From SZUA-87 sp041687805 (GTDB lineage: Bacteria > Actinomycetota > Acidimicrobiia > Acidimicrobiales > Aldehydirespiratoraceae), in NCBI GenBank assembly GCA_041687805.1, contig JBDNJK010000114.1:1-29401 (forward strand): a stretch of 29,401 bases of DNA, written 5' to 3'. Position 1 is the stretch's first letter, and each line of letters begins with the position of its first letter. This document shows, in pieces, positions 1 to 8,159 of this stretch. The notes below the pieces were generated by a model that worked only from the letters and a program-made list of their open reading frames with translations, ran no database searches and was not told the origin of the DNA. Position numbers and translations under genes: made by a program.

Positions 1-11
1 CTCAGGACAGC

Positions 12-17
12 TAGGTT
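12..17 (+). promoter_or_regulatory. Possible -10 box (TAGGTT) for leaderless VWA mRNA
   Basis: TAGGTT matches TAnnnT and ends six bases before the ATG at 24, the spacing expected if transcription begins at the start codon. The -35 region is outside the window. The GGGG at 20-23 is too close to the start to act as a good ribosome binding site. Confidence 0.4.
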
Positions 18-23
18 CCGGGG

Positions 24-2060
24 ATGGGTCGTCTACGTCGTCGCCGTTCGCGCCGCACACCACCGCACTTCGCCTACTCGCGCTGGGACGGCACACAAAC
101 CGGGTTCGACCTCAACGCCGATCAATTGTTCGATCAACTATCCGACGACCTGCTGTATCACGGTGATGTCAACAGCGCGCTCCGGCGAATGATGCAGGGC
201 GGAATGAGCGATCGCGATGGCCACAAGATGGAGGGCATTCGCGACATGCTCGATCGTCTACGGGAGCGGCGCGAGGAGATTCTCGATCGTTACGACCTCG
301 GCGGAGCTTTCGACGACATCGCCAATCAACTTCGTGAGGTCGTTGAACAGGAACGCAAAGCCATCAACGAAATGGTGTCTGATGCTCAGCAGTCGGGCGA
401 TGAACGCAGAAGCGAGTTAGCCGCTGATACTGGCGCGCGGAAACACATGGAGCTCGACATGCTTCCGCCCGATTTGGCCGGTCAGGTCAAGGGGCTGCAG
501 AGCCATGAATTCGAGAGCGCCGAAGCTCAGGCGGCGTTCGAGGAACTGGTCGAGAAGCTGCGTGAACAGGTAATGCAGCAGTACCTCGACCAGATGGCCG
601 AGGGCGTCGACACGATGTCACCCGAAGACATGCAGCGGGTCAAGGACATGCTGGCCGAGCTCAATCAAATGCTCGAGCAACGTGCTGCCGGCAAGGAGCC
701 GGATTTTGATGGGTTCATGGACCGCTTCGGAGATTTCTTTCCCGAGAACCCCCAGACGCTTGATGAACTTCTCGAAGTGATGGCCCAACGAATGGCCGCG
801 ATGCAACAAATGCTCAACTCGATGACTCCTGAGCAGCGAGCCCAACTGCAGGAACTCTCAGATCAGTTGATGGGCGACATGGATCTGCAATGGCAGATGA
901 ATCAACTCTCCGACAATCTCAGGAGTCAGTTCCCCGGTGAGGGTTGGGGTCGCAGTTACGACTTCCAGGGGATGGATCCTCTGGATCTACCCGAAGCGGT
1001 CGACATGATGGGGGAGTTGGGCGACATCGACCAGCTCGACAATCTCCTCCGCGGTGCCACCAACCCCGGAGCGTTGGCTGAGGTCGACATAGATCGAGCT
1101 CGCGATCTGCTCGGCGATGAGTCGGCGGAGAGCCTCGAACGCATGGCTGAAGTGGCCCGAATGCTCGAGGAGGCCGGCCTGATTGAGAATCGAGAGGGCC
1201 GTTACGAGATGACCCCCCGAGCGATTCGTCGAATCGGCAACGGTGCGCTCGAAGAGTTGTTCAAGAAGATGTCGGCCGATGCTCTCGGCAAACATGAAAT
1301 GCGGCGGGTTGGTCAGGGGCATGAACGCGATTTCGATACCAAGCCCTACGAGTTTGGCGACCCCTTCAATTTGAGTATCGAGAAGACTCTGCGAAATGCG
1401 GTGACTCGATCGGGCGGTGGAATTCCGATCCGGCTCCATCCCGATGACTTCGAGATCGAACGTACGGAAAACCAGGTGAGGTCGTCGACAGTTTTGATGC
1501 TCGACCTCTCGTTGTCGATGCCGATGCGGGAAAACTTCCTACCGGCCAAGAAGGTGGCGATGGCCCTGCATGCCCTCATCACCAGCCAGTATCCGCGCGA
1601 CTATTTCGGGCTGGTGTCATTTTCGGAGGTGGCGCGGGAGATCAAACCTGAGCACCTACCGGAGGTGTCATGGGATTACGTCTACGGCACCAACATGCAG
1701 CATGGTTTTCAGTTGGCCCGTCGGATGCTCGCTGGCCAGTCGGGCACCAAACAGATCATCATGATCACCGATGGCGAGCCGACGGCTCACATCACGGCGT
1801 CGGGTGAGCCGTTCTTCAGTTACCCGCCAACGCAGGAGACGGTCGACCTGACTCTCGCCGAGGTGGCGAAGTGCACACGTGACGACATTCGCATCAACAC
1901 GTTTGTGCTTGATGCGACTCACTACCTCACACATTTCATCGAGGAAGTGTCGAGACTCAATGGTGGTAGGGCGTTTTTCACCACCAACCAGGACCTTGGC
2001 GACTACGTGCTTGTCGACTTCGTCGACAACAAGAGAAGCCTCTTGCGTGGTCGCCGCTGA
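24..2060 (+). CDS. VWA-domain protein, probable partner of a MoxR/Mg-chelatase-like AAA+ ATPase
   Basis: This 678-residue protein has a basic N-terminus, a long helical Met/Gln/Glu-rich middle (about residues 60-430) and a C-terminal von Willebrand A domain (about 485-670). The metal-binding MIDAS motif is visible: DLSLS at 494-498, a later GTN, and an ITDGEP strand. Proteins with this plan usually work with an AAA+ ATPase of the MoxR or magnesium-chelatase type, as metal-dependent adaptors in chaperone or insertion complexes. From memory, M. tuberculosis Rv0959 is similar and sits next to the chelatase-like Rv0958. The partner is not in the window and would lie just upstream. No signal peptide or membrane segment is seen, so it is probably cytoplasmic. 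The ATG at 24 is preceded by TAGGTT six bases upstream, which suggests a leaderless transcript. The substrate is unknown. Confidence 0.85.
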   Translation: MGRLRRRRSRRTPPHFAYSRWDGTQTGFDLNADQLFDQLSDDLLYHGDVNSALRRMMQGGMSDRDGHKMEGIRDMLDRLRERREEILDRYDLGGAFDDIANQLREVVEQERKAINEMVSDAQQSGDERRSELAADTGARKHMELDMLPPDLAGQVKGLQSHEFESAEAQAAFEELVEKLREQVMQQYLDQMAEGVDTMSPEDMQRVKDMLAELNQMLEQRAAGKEPDFDGFMDRFGDFFPENPQTLDELLEVMAQRMAAMQQMLNSMTPEQRAQLQELSDQLMGDMDLQWQMNQLSDNLRSQFPGEGWGRSYDFQGMDPLDLPEAVDMMGELGDIDQLDNLLRGATNPGALAEVDIDRARDLLGDESAESLERMAEVARMLEEAGLIENREGRYEMTPRAIRRIGNGALEELFKKMSADALGKHEMRRVGQGHERDFDTKPYEFGDPFNLSIEKTLRNAVTRSGGGIPIRLHPDDFEIERTENQVRSSTVLMLDLSLSMPMRENFLPAKKVAMALHALITSQYPRDYFGLVSFSEVAREIKPEHLPEVSWDYVYGTNMQHGFQLARRMLAGQSGTKQIIMITDGEPTAHITASGEPFFSYPPTQETVDLTLAEVAKCTRDDIRINTFVLDATHYLTHFIEEVSRLNGGRAFFTTNQDLGDYVLVDFVDNKRSLLRGRR

Positions 2061-2115
2061 AGAAGACTCTGAGTGACAGCGTAAACACTCGAGGAATTCA
2101 GCCGATAGAAGGACT

Positions 2116-5100
2116 GTGAGCGGCAATACATCTCCAGATCACCATGGAACCATCGCGGACTCCGATCATCCGCGCCCGTCGATTGATTCGGTCGCCAACG
2201 GCGTATACGAGTTCACCGCGGAAATCGCGCGCCTGGCAATGGAGGCAGATCCATCCGATATTTCAGGGCTGGTAGGAGTACTGAGACGCTGTCGTGAGTA
2301 TTTCGATGTCGACATTCTGTCGGTCTGGCGGGCCGCCGATCGTGGGCGCTACAAGATGGTTGCCGCCGTTCTCGCCGATCAATCGAGTCGTGTAACTCCG
2401 GTGGTGACCCGCACCAAGCTCGATTTCAAACGTGATCTGGAAGGACGCGGTCACTTGTTCATCAAGGGCGCGGACCTGGGTCGAGAGTTTGAGGCCAACC
2501 TTCCCGACGCGGGGCAACTCTTGATCGTTCCCATGGGGAGTATCGATAGGTTCGCCGGCGTGGTCGCATTCCGATCGTCCAGCAGCAGGACGTGGACAGA
2601 TGAGGAAATAGCAGCCGCGGAATTGATGCCTCAGCTGATTTTCCATCTGGTCACAAGGCTTCGCTTGGATCAGGAATTGGCACGCCATGAGGCCTTGCTT
2701 GATCTAGTCGACGAGGTTCGTGAAATCTCGGCACAGACAACCTTCGACACACGAATTGAGTCTGAGGTCCTGATCCTCGACGCGATCCGCGGGTTCTTCA
2801 AAGCCAAGGACGTAGCAATCCGTGATGGTGGTGATCGCCGTTTCGATGTGGATGACTCAGACTCGCTCAGCTCTGGTGACTACACGTTCGTGGGGGAAGG
2901 ACAATCAGTAGCCGATCATTTGCTCCCATTCTCTGACGACGGGGTGAGGCTGGAAGTCGCGATTGGCGATTCCGACTCGGACCGACGTGTTTTGACCATT
3001 GGCAGGCTCGACGGACGCCGTTGGACCAATGGTGAAGTTTCGGCGATCCGGACAGTAGCGGACTTGATTCGACGGTTGACCCAGCGTGTCAATGAGGAGC
3101 ACGCGCTTAAACGACGCCTGTCACTCGAGGCACTAACGGCGGGAATCTCGGCTGGCTTTGTCGATGCCAAAGTCGCAAACATCGATGAAAAGCTCGACAA
3201 CACGTTGCAGTCCCTGGTCGACTATTTCGCGCTGAAACACGCATCGCTCTGGAGTTACGAGGACGGCTGTGCCGTTTGTCGCAAGTCGTGCGATCCCTTG
3301 GGAATACACGAACTCGACGGCGTGTCGATCGAGGCGGGCGACATCTCGACACTCGAGTCGAGGGGCTGGGACGTTGTTGGGTCGGATCAGGTAGCCGGAA
3401 TGATCGGCCCTGACTCATCCAGCGACTCAGAGCACAAAGCGTTGATGGCGGCCGTTCGCGGGCCAGTGGATGCCTTGGGATCGCTGGTTCTAGTTGATTC
3501 CAAGCGCACACAATGGTGTGACGATGAAATCCACGCAGTACGCGCCATCGCCGACGTTGTCGGACACGTACGCCGTCGTTTGAGTGTGGATCGCCGCCGA
3601 CAGGGTGAGCAACGGATCAATGAGATTCTCGCCGAGATGTCAAAGTGGCTACTGAATGCTGATTCCACAGGGGCGCGGGTTGCGATCAAACCGGCTCTGG
3701 AATCGCTTCGGTCATACTTTGATCTCGCGTCGGTCGCAGTATGGGAAGTCGAACAAGGAAGTCGAGAGTCTCGGTGCGCTTCCGAGGTGGTTGGGCCGGG
3801 CGAGTTCGCGATCTCACACTTGGTGCCGATCGGGTTTGACCATGCAATAGTTCGCGAGATCCGAAACTCGACCGAACCGATTTCGTGGCGAGTGCCGAGC
3901 GACGTCGACTTGGCGTCGGGCGGGCGTCTACTGGTTGCATTACCGATTCGCGTGACCGGAGACGACATCCTATTTCTAACGGCCCTGCCAGCCGAGTCGA
4001 ATCCGATCACAGACGAGACGATCGCCGTTCTGAGATCTTGGTGCGGAATCCTCGCTCAGTTGCACCGACGATTCAGTGCCGAACGGCTGTCCGAAATGCG
4101 GCGCAGAGCCGACTTGGTGATGAACGGCATCTTGCTTCGATTCATCGACGTTGCGGTAGGTGACAAGATCAACCCACTTCCCGAGGCGTTGGCAAATGTA
4201 GGTGATCTGCTCGGAGCGTCCAGCCTCGAACTCTGGGATGTCGACGGCGGCGGGTCTGCAGTTCATCGCGGCGAAGTCTGGAGAAGTGAAGTCGACCGCG
4301 ACCTACCGGTCCGTGGCGTGCCGTTCCTTTCTTTGAACCATCCAGATGCGATGGCCGTGTCCAGTCTCGCGAAGGCTGGGATCATCCAACTCGAAGATTC
4401 AAGTCCGACGCAGACCGTCATCGGGGCGCCACTCATTCTCGGTTCCGATTTGGTGGGTGGCCTCGTACTGGAGCTGGACCGCGATCACGTTCCCGCCCCA
4501 GAGTTGGAGGTCATCGAGGCGGTTCTCGACTCGTTGGCGGCATTGATTTTGCAAATGCGAACCCGAATATCTGCAGAGTCGATGGTCGTGAGAAAACTCG
4601 CCCTCGACAAACGACTCGGTGAGTTGGCAGCTGGGTTGGTGAGAACGACCTCCCGCGACCCCTCGGCCACAGATGACGCGTTCAAGACCCTGTGTGGCAC
4701 CGCAGAAATTGATATGGCCCTGCTGTGCCGGGTGGATCACACCGACACGGGCGTTGAGCTCACGCTGATCAACCATGCGGGTACCAAATTGGTTGAGCCA
4801 GTGCCAACTGAATTTACTGAAGCCCTGTTTCCGCGGGACGTGAACTTCCAGCTTTCTGAGGCCGGCCCGACTTTGGGTCAGTGGACACTGCCGTCCGCGC
4901 CGGACCCGCTGCCTGACATCATGTCGGCAATAGCGCCGACCGGAGATCGCTCCGTGGCAGTCGCCGGTCGGGCTGCCGGCGACACCAGTGCCATGTATCT
5001 GTTGGTGTCGCGCCCGGGATTCGAATTATTCGACGAAGCAGAAGTTGACTATCTGAAGTCTGCCCTGTCGATGCTCACCGAACACGATGGCAGGATGACG

Positions 5101-6747
5101 GCCGAGGCATGGTTCTCAGCAGCTATCGGACATGCGCCGATCGCCATGTCGATGCGCGACGTTCACATGAACTTGATCACGTGCAATTCCGCGTATGAGA
5201 ACCTCACTGGTTCCACACTCGCTGAGTTGCAGGACACCGATCTTCACGACGTCCTCACCGAGGATGACGCCGTCTACTGCACTGATCGCCAAGAGAACCG
5301 GCCTGATGAGGACCACGTCACGCTTGAGATTCGCTATGACCGGCCCGATGGAAGTGTGGCGTGGGGCCGTCTCCAGTCAACCCCCGTTTTTCTTCCAGGT
5401 AGACGTCACCCATATCGACTCACGTACGTGGAAGACATCACCAAGGTGCGACGCCACCGTGAGCTTCTCGAATGGCAGGCCACCCACGACGAACTCACCG
5501 GGCTTCCGAACCGACGGATGTTCCTGACACAGGCCAACCAACGCTTGGAGCAAAGTCGCGACGACGCGATGATGGTGCTCGATCTCGATCGCTTCAAAGT
5601 CGTGAACGATTCTCTCGGCCACAGCGTCGGAGATCGACTTCTGGTGGTGTGCGCCGATCGGATTCGATTGTCTCTGCGACCCGGCGATCTGCTCTGTCGA
5701 CTCGGTGGCGATGAGTTTGCGATCCTGCTCACTTCCCCGGCCGACATGCCAACGGCCTCCGCAGTGGCTGATCGTCTATTGGCGCTGTTGCGTGAGCCAA
5801 CCCAAATGGGTGACTTGGAAGTGTTCCCGACTGCCAGCATCGGTATCGCGATCCCACAACCAGAAGACAGCATCGACGATCTTTTGCGGCACGCCGATTC
5901 GGCGATGTACCAATCGAAATCGTCGGGTCGTGACCGTTGGACCGGGTTCGACTCGTCTATGCGTGAGGCCGTTCTTGATCGTGTGAGAACCGAGACCGAC
6001 CTTCGTCTGGCAATTGAGAATGGCCAGCTTGAGGTGCATTACCAGCCGGAGATCACCATGTCGTCCGGTGCGATCGTCGGAGCTGAGGCGTTGGTGAGAT
6101 GGCGACACCCGGAGTTGGGTCTGCTCACCGCTGGGGCATTTATTGATGTCGCCGAGGAGTCGGGGATTGTTGTCGATCTGGGCAGGTGGGTGCTCGGTGT
6201 TGCCACGCGGCAGGCCGCGGCGTGGATCGCGCAGGGACACGACATCATCATCCGTGTGAATTTGTCGGCCAGGCAGGTGCGGCCAGCAGTGGTGGCGGAG
6301 GTCGAGGATGCTCTGCAAGCAGCAGGGCTTCCGGCCGAGAGGCTGTGTCTTGAGCTGACCGAAACGGCAATAATGGACGATATCGATGAGTCCGAGGCGA
6401 TTCTTGCTCGTCTCCACAACCTCGGAGTGAAGCTCGCGATTGACGACTTTGGCACCGGATTCTCGTCGCTTGCCTACCTGAAGAAATTGCCGGTCGACAT
6501 TTTGAAGATCGACCGGAGCTTTGTCGCCGGAGTTGGAGTCGATTCCGATGACACGTCGATCGTCGCATCGGTCATAGCGCTGGCAAGCGCTCTCAGCCTC
6601 GACGTGGTTGCCGAAGGCATCGAGACTCCCTTGCAACAGCGTGAACTCTTGAAGCTTGGTTGCGAGAGGGGGCAGGGGTTCTATCTGGCTCGACCAGCGC
6701 CGGCTGATGATGTCGAGATCCTGCTCGGATCCAGTAGCCAAATCTGA
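2116..6747 (+). CDS. Six-GAF/PAS/GGDEF/EAL cyclic-di-GMP signalling protein
   Basis: This 1543-residue protein should make and/or degrade cyclic-di-GMP. Six GAF-like modules fill residues 30-990, each ending in a similar linker (RLRLD 181, RLSLE 334, RLSVD 488, RFSAE 652, RISAE 817, RMTAE 993). A PAS domain follows (about 998-1110), then GGDEF (about 1120-1285) and EAL (about 1300-1535). The cyclase signature GGDEF is intact at 1197-1201, and the inhibitory I-site RPGD (1188-1191) lies the canonical five residues before it. The phosphodiesterase motifs are also intact: EAL at 1324-1326, NLSARQ, LELTET, DDFGTG, LKIDRSF, AEGIET and GQGFYLARP. Both activities are therefore possible. There is no membrane segment, so the sensor is cytosolic. 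The start is GTG with AGAAGGA upstream (2107-2113). GAF boundaries are inferred from repeat periodicity; the ligands are unknown. Confidence 0.93.
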   Translation: MSGNTSPDHHGTIADSDHPRPSIDSVANGVYEFTAEIARLAMEADPSDISGLVGVLRRCREYFDVDILSVWRAADRGRYKMVAAVLADQSSRVTPVVTRTKLDFKRDLEGRGHLFIKGADLGREFEANLPDAGQLLIVPMGSIDRFAGVVAFRSSSSRTWTDEEIAAAELMPQLIFHLVTRLRLDQELARHEALLDLVDEVREISAQTTFDTRIESEVLILDAIRGFFKAKDVAIRDGGDRRFDVDDSDSLSSGDYTFVGEGQSVADHLLPFSDDGVRLEVAIGDSDSDRRVLTIGRLDGRRWTNGEVSAIRTVADLIRRLTQRVNEEHALKRRLSLEALTAGISAGFVDAKVANIDEKLDNTLQSLVDYFALKHASLWSYEDGCAVCRKSCDPLGIHELDGVSIEAGDISTLESRGWDVVGSDQVAGMIGPDSSSDSEHKALMAAVRGPVDALGSLVLVDSKRTQWCDDEIHAVRAIADVVGHVRRRLSVDRRRQGEQRINEILAEMSKWLLNADSTGARVAIKPALESLRSYFDLASVAVWEVEQGSRESRCASEVVGPGEFAISHLVPIGFDHAIVREIRNSTEPISWRVPSDVDLASGGRLLVALPIRVTGDDILFLTALPAESNPITDETIAVLRSWCGILAQLHRRFSAERLSEMRRRADLVMNGILLRFIDVAVGDKINPLPEALANVGDLLGASSLELWDVDGGGSAVHRGEVWRSEVDRDLPVRGVPFLSLNHPDAMAVSSLAKAGIIQLEDSSPTQTVIGAPLILGSDLVGGLVLELDRDHVPAPELEVIEAVLDSLAALILQMRTRISAESMVVRKLALDKRLGELAAGLVRTTSRDPSATDDAFKTLCGTAEIDMALLCRVDHTDTGVELTLINHAGTKLVEPVPTEFTEALFPRDVNFQLSEAGPTLGQWTLPSAPDPLPDIMSAIAPTGDRSVAVAGRAAGDTSAMYLLVSRPGFELFDEAEVDYLKSALSMLTEHDGRMTAEAWFSAAIGHAPIAMSMRDVHMNLITCNSAYENLTGSTLAELQDTDLHDVLTEDDAVYCTDRQENRPDEDHVTLEIRYDRPDGSVAWGRLQSTPVFLPGRRHPYRLTYVEDITKVRRHRELLEWQATHDELTGLPNRRMFLTQANQRLEQSRDDAMMVLDLDRFKVVNDSLGHSVGDRLLVVCADRIRLSLRPGDLLCRLGGDEFAILLTSPADMPTASAVADRLLALLREPTQMGDLEVFPTASIGIAIPQPEDSIDDLLRHADSAMYQSKSSGRDRWTGFDSSMREAVLDRVRTETDLRLAIENGQLEVHYQPEITMSSGAIVGAEALVRWRHPELGLLTAGAFIDVAEESGIVVDLGRWVLGVATRQAAAWIAQGHDIIIRVNLSARQVRPAVVAEVEDALQAAGLPAERLCLELTETAIMDDIDESEAILARLHNLGVKLAIDDFGTGFSSLAYLKKLPVDILKIDRSFVAGVGVDSDDTSIVASVIALASALSLDVVAEGIETPLQQRELLKLGCERGQGFYLARPAPADDVEILLGSSSQI

Positions 6748-6777
6748 GAATTACCGGCTATTGAAGGAGGTCCGGCC

Positions 6778-6806
6778 TTTACATTCGAGTACTACAGTGA
6801 TGTAAT
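6778..6806 (+). promoter_or_regulatory. Sigma-70-type promoter of whiB with overlapping inverted repeat
   Basis: TTTACA (6778-6783), a 17-base spacer and TGTAAT (6801-6806) each differ from the consensus by one base, and TGA directly before the -10 makes it an extended type. This is the best promoter match in the window. An inverted repeat, CGAGTA (6786-6791) and TACTCG (6807-6812), brackets the -10 and could be an operator. The expected transcript has a leader of about 60 bases before the whiB start. Confidence 0.6.
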
Positions 6807-6830
6807 TACTCGCGTGGCAGTTGGCCGAGG

Positions 6831-6861
6831 GGATCAAGCCTGATCCGGTCAACCCAACCGG
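6831..6861 (+). promoter_or_regulatory. Two overlapping leader hairpins before whiB, the second occluding the ribosome site
   Basis: GGATCA-AGCC-TGATCC (6831-6846) is a perfect six-base-pair stem with a four-base loop. CCGGT (6845-6849) pairs perfectly with ACCGG (6857-6861), and its 3' arm covers the first two bases of the GGAGGA ribosome site (6860-6865). The two stems share CC at 6845-6846, so they compete. This could tune translation, but the second stem is short and may be chance. Confidence 0.35.
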
Positions 6862-6872
6862 AGGATTACTCA

Positions 6873-7160
6873 ATGGCGATTCAACTCGACACACAGGTAG
6901 ACGAGAAATCTTGGCAGGATCTGGCCAATTGTCTCGGCGTCGACCCCGATCTCTTCTTCCCAGAACGAGGCGCATCCACCCGTGAAGCCAAAGACGTCTG
7001 TAGGGGCTGTGTTGTTCGCGAAGATTGTCTTGAGTTCGCGCTTCAAAACGGAGAGAAGTTCGGTATCTGGGGCGGAATGAGCGAGCGCGAGCGCCGCAGG
7101 ATCAGGCGCCAGCGTGCTCTGGCCAGAACCGCAGCTCAGCAAGTCGTGGTCATCGCCTGA
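6873..7160 (+). CDS. WhiB-family iron-sulfur transcription factor
   Basis: This 95-residue protein belongs to the WhiB family, actinobacterial [4Fe-4S] proteins that bind sigma factor region 4 or DNA and respond to redox or nitric oxide. The four cluster cysteines are C20, C43, C46 and C52 (CxxCx5C spacing), followed by the GIWGG turn (64-68) and a basic SERERRRIRRQ tail for DNA binding. The ATG has a strong GGAGGA site seven bases upstream and its own promoter and structured leader. A second WhiB (7435-7686, minus) lies just beyond tatA. Which WhiB subclass this is cannot be settled from sequence alone. Confidence 0.95.
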   Translation: MAIQLDTQVDEKSWQDLANCLGVDPDLFFPERGASTREAKDVCRGCVVREDCLEFALQNGEKFGIWGGMSERERRRIRRQRALARTAAQQVVVIA

Positions 7161-7178
7161 AAGGTTCGTTCTCAGGCC

Positions 7179-7197
7179 GCCACCCCGCTCGGGTGGC
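7179..7197 (+). terminator. Stem-loop after whiB
   Basis: GCCACCC and GGGTGGC form a perfect seven-base-pair stem with a CGCTC loop, 19 bases after the whiB stop. No U-run follows, which is common for GC-rich actinobacterial terminators but weakens the call. Confidence 0.45.
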
Positions 7198-7227
7198 CCC
7201 TTGGTCCCAACTCGACAGGCGTGGGGT

Positions 7228-7233
7228 TACGCT
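7228..7233 (+). promoter_or_regulatory. Possible -10 box (TACGCT) for leaderless tatA mRNA
   Basis: TACGCT fits TAnnnT and ends seven bases before the tatA ATG at 7241. No convincing ribosome site lies in between, and no clear -35 is seen. Confidence 0.4.
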
Positions 7234-7240
7234 TCGCTAC

Positions 7241-7414
7241 ATGAACCTCGGAACCCCCGAACTGCTCGTCATCTTGTTGATCGTGCTCTTGGTGTTCGGC
7301 GGCGCAAAGCTCCCCAAGCTGGCGCGGTCGCTCGGTCAGGCGCAAAAAGAATTCAAGTCAGGTCTCCACGACGACTCGACCGACGACGAAGACGAAAAAG
7401 AAAAAGACGCCTGA
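7241..7414 (+). CDS. tatA: TatA/E-type twin-arginine translocase subunit
   Basis: This small protein of 57 residues has a single N-terminal membrane helix (about 6-21), the hinge FGGAKLPKLARSLG, an amphipathic helix, and an acidic tail ending in DDEDEKEKDA. This is the classic TatA/TatE layout; TatA rings form the pore through which folded proteins with RR signals cross the cytoplasmic membrane. The ATG at 7241 is chosen because it places the helix at the N-terminus; an upstream in-frame ATG at 7193 would add 16 residues lying over the preceding stem-loop. tatC and tatB are not in this window. It is on the short side for TatA. Confidence 0.9.
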   Translation: MNLGTPELLVILLIVLLVFGGAKLPKLARSLGQAQKEFKSGLHDDSTDDEDEKEKDA

Positions 7415-7426
7415 GAGACCTCGCGA

Positions 7427-7442
7427 TGGTCTGTTCAGACCA
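7427..7442. terminator. Palindromic hairpin between convergent tatA and whiB
   Basis: TGGTCTG-TT-CAGACCA is a perfect seven-base inverted repeat (the real loop is probably four bases). It begins 13 bases after the tatA stop and spans the stop codon of the minus-strand whiB (7435-7437), so it may terminate transcripts from both sides. There is no U-run. Confidence 0.45.
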
Positions 7443-7686
7443 CCGCAGAGGCACCCGCCTCGCTCTCGCGCCGTGATTTGATGATCCGGCGGCGCTGACG
7501 TTCACTGCAACCGCCCCACACACCGTGGTCGATGCGATTGCGTAAGGCGTACTCCAAACAGCGATTGCCTACAGGGCATCCTTCGCAGATTCGGCGAGCC
7601 ACCTCCACGCCTACCCCATCGGAGGGGAAGAAGGTCGTGGGAGGTTGCCTGGCGCAATTGCCATCAGCCATCCATTTGGTGTCCAT
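7435..7686 (-). CDS. Second WhiB-family iron-sulfur transcription factor
   Basis: This 83-residue WhiB protein has cluster cysteines C11, C34, C37 and C43, the GVWGG turn at 55-59, an extra C60, and the basic SERQRRRIIKSRR region. It should bind a [4Fe-4S] cluster and regulate transcription through sigma factor contact and/or DNA binding. The ATG at 7686 is supported by AGGAG seven bases upstream on the minus strand; a second ATG five codons later is less well placed. It differs clearly from the WhiB at 6873, so this is not a recent duplication. An ECF-like promoter lies upstream. Confidence 0.93.
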   Translation of the reverse strand: MDTKWMADGNCARQPPTTFFPSDGVGVEVARRICEGCPVGNRCLEYALRNRIDHGVWGGCSERQRRRIIKSRRESEAGASAVV

Positions 7687-7739
7687 TTGGCTTCTCCTAG
7701 GTCGAGATCGTCACCCAACCGCCCGATCGCACACCGCTA

Positions 7740-7767
7740 CTACGTTCACACGGAGTCGAAAGTTCCC
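7740..7767 (-). promoter_or_regulatory. Possible ECF-sigma promoter for the minus-strand whiB
   Basis: Read on the minus strand, GGGAAC (7767-7762), 16 bases and ACGTAG (7745-7740) combine the AAC and CGT cores typical of stress-type ECF sigma promoters. The implied leader is about 47 bases and includes the AGGAG site. The match is by eye; degenerate motifs like this arise by chance. Confidence 0.35.
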
Positions 7768-7810
7768 GTAAAGGTCGTGATGGCTGATTCTCGGGCCGAA
7801 ACATGGCGGC

Positions 7811-7816
7811 TACACT
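7811..7816 (+). promoter_or_regulatory. Weak -10 candidate (TACACT) for the 7862 gene
   Basis: TACACT fits TAnnnT and lies 45 bases before the ATG at 7862. The hexamer 17 bases upstream (TTCTCG) is a poor -35. It may drive the small gene and ppk. Confidence 0.25.
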
Positions 7817-7861
7817 TACCAATCCGCTGACTTTCGCTGATCAGCCCAGCCAGGAGCTCAC

Positions 7862-8140
7862 ATGACAGACACAGCTGACGTCGGGAACGAAGCCCCGATC
7901 GCTGAGATCACAATCGTCTATCTCGGCCCGGTGGCCCCCCACTGGGAAATACGCGGCGTATTCGGCGAGCGAGAAGTGATCGACGCCTTTCGGTCGCGAA
8001 TCAACGCCCGTCTGATGCTCCTGCCGCCGCACGATCCGCAGTTCCGCCGGAATCGCGAACGAGTCAATCGCGATGGCGAGCGCGAAAACATCACAGTCAA
8101 ATGGGACCTCGGCTACCCCGAGGAAGATTCTCAGCGGTGA
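7862..8140 (+). CDS. Conserved-looking small protein of unknown function before ppk
   Basis: I do not recognise this 92-residue protein. It starts with ATG after a good AGGAG site (spacing about seven), has two probable beta strands (EITIVYLG and HWEIRGVFG) and a helix-like stretch rich in Arg, and ends in an acidic tail. There is no membrane segment or cysteine. It lies about 20 bases upstream of ppk on the same strand and is probably cotranscribed, which hints at a link with polyphosphate metabolism, but that is only context. Confidence 0.65.
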   Translation: MTDTADVGNEAPIAEITIVYLGPVAPHWEIRGVFGEREVIDAFRSRINARLMLLPPHDPQFRRNRERVNRDGERENITVKWDLGYPEEDSQR

Positions 8141-8159
8141 ACCCCCGCCGGCCGCTCGG

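Noticed and set aside
2070..2090. GAGTG / CACTC stem between the VWA and GGDEF/EAL genes
   Set aside because: Only five base pairs with a ten-base loop; not convincing as terminator or operator.
5776..6741. 321-residue minus-strand open frame
   Set aside because: It lies wholly opposite the conserved GGDEF/EAL region and shows no domain.
6763..6770. Perfect ribosome-site-like GAAGGAGG after the GGDEF/EAL gene
   Set aside because: No start codon follows at a usable distance, and it lies upstream of the whiB promoter; probably chance.
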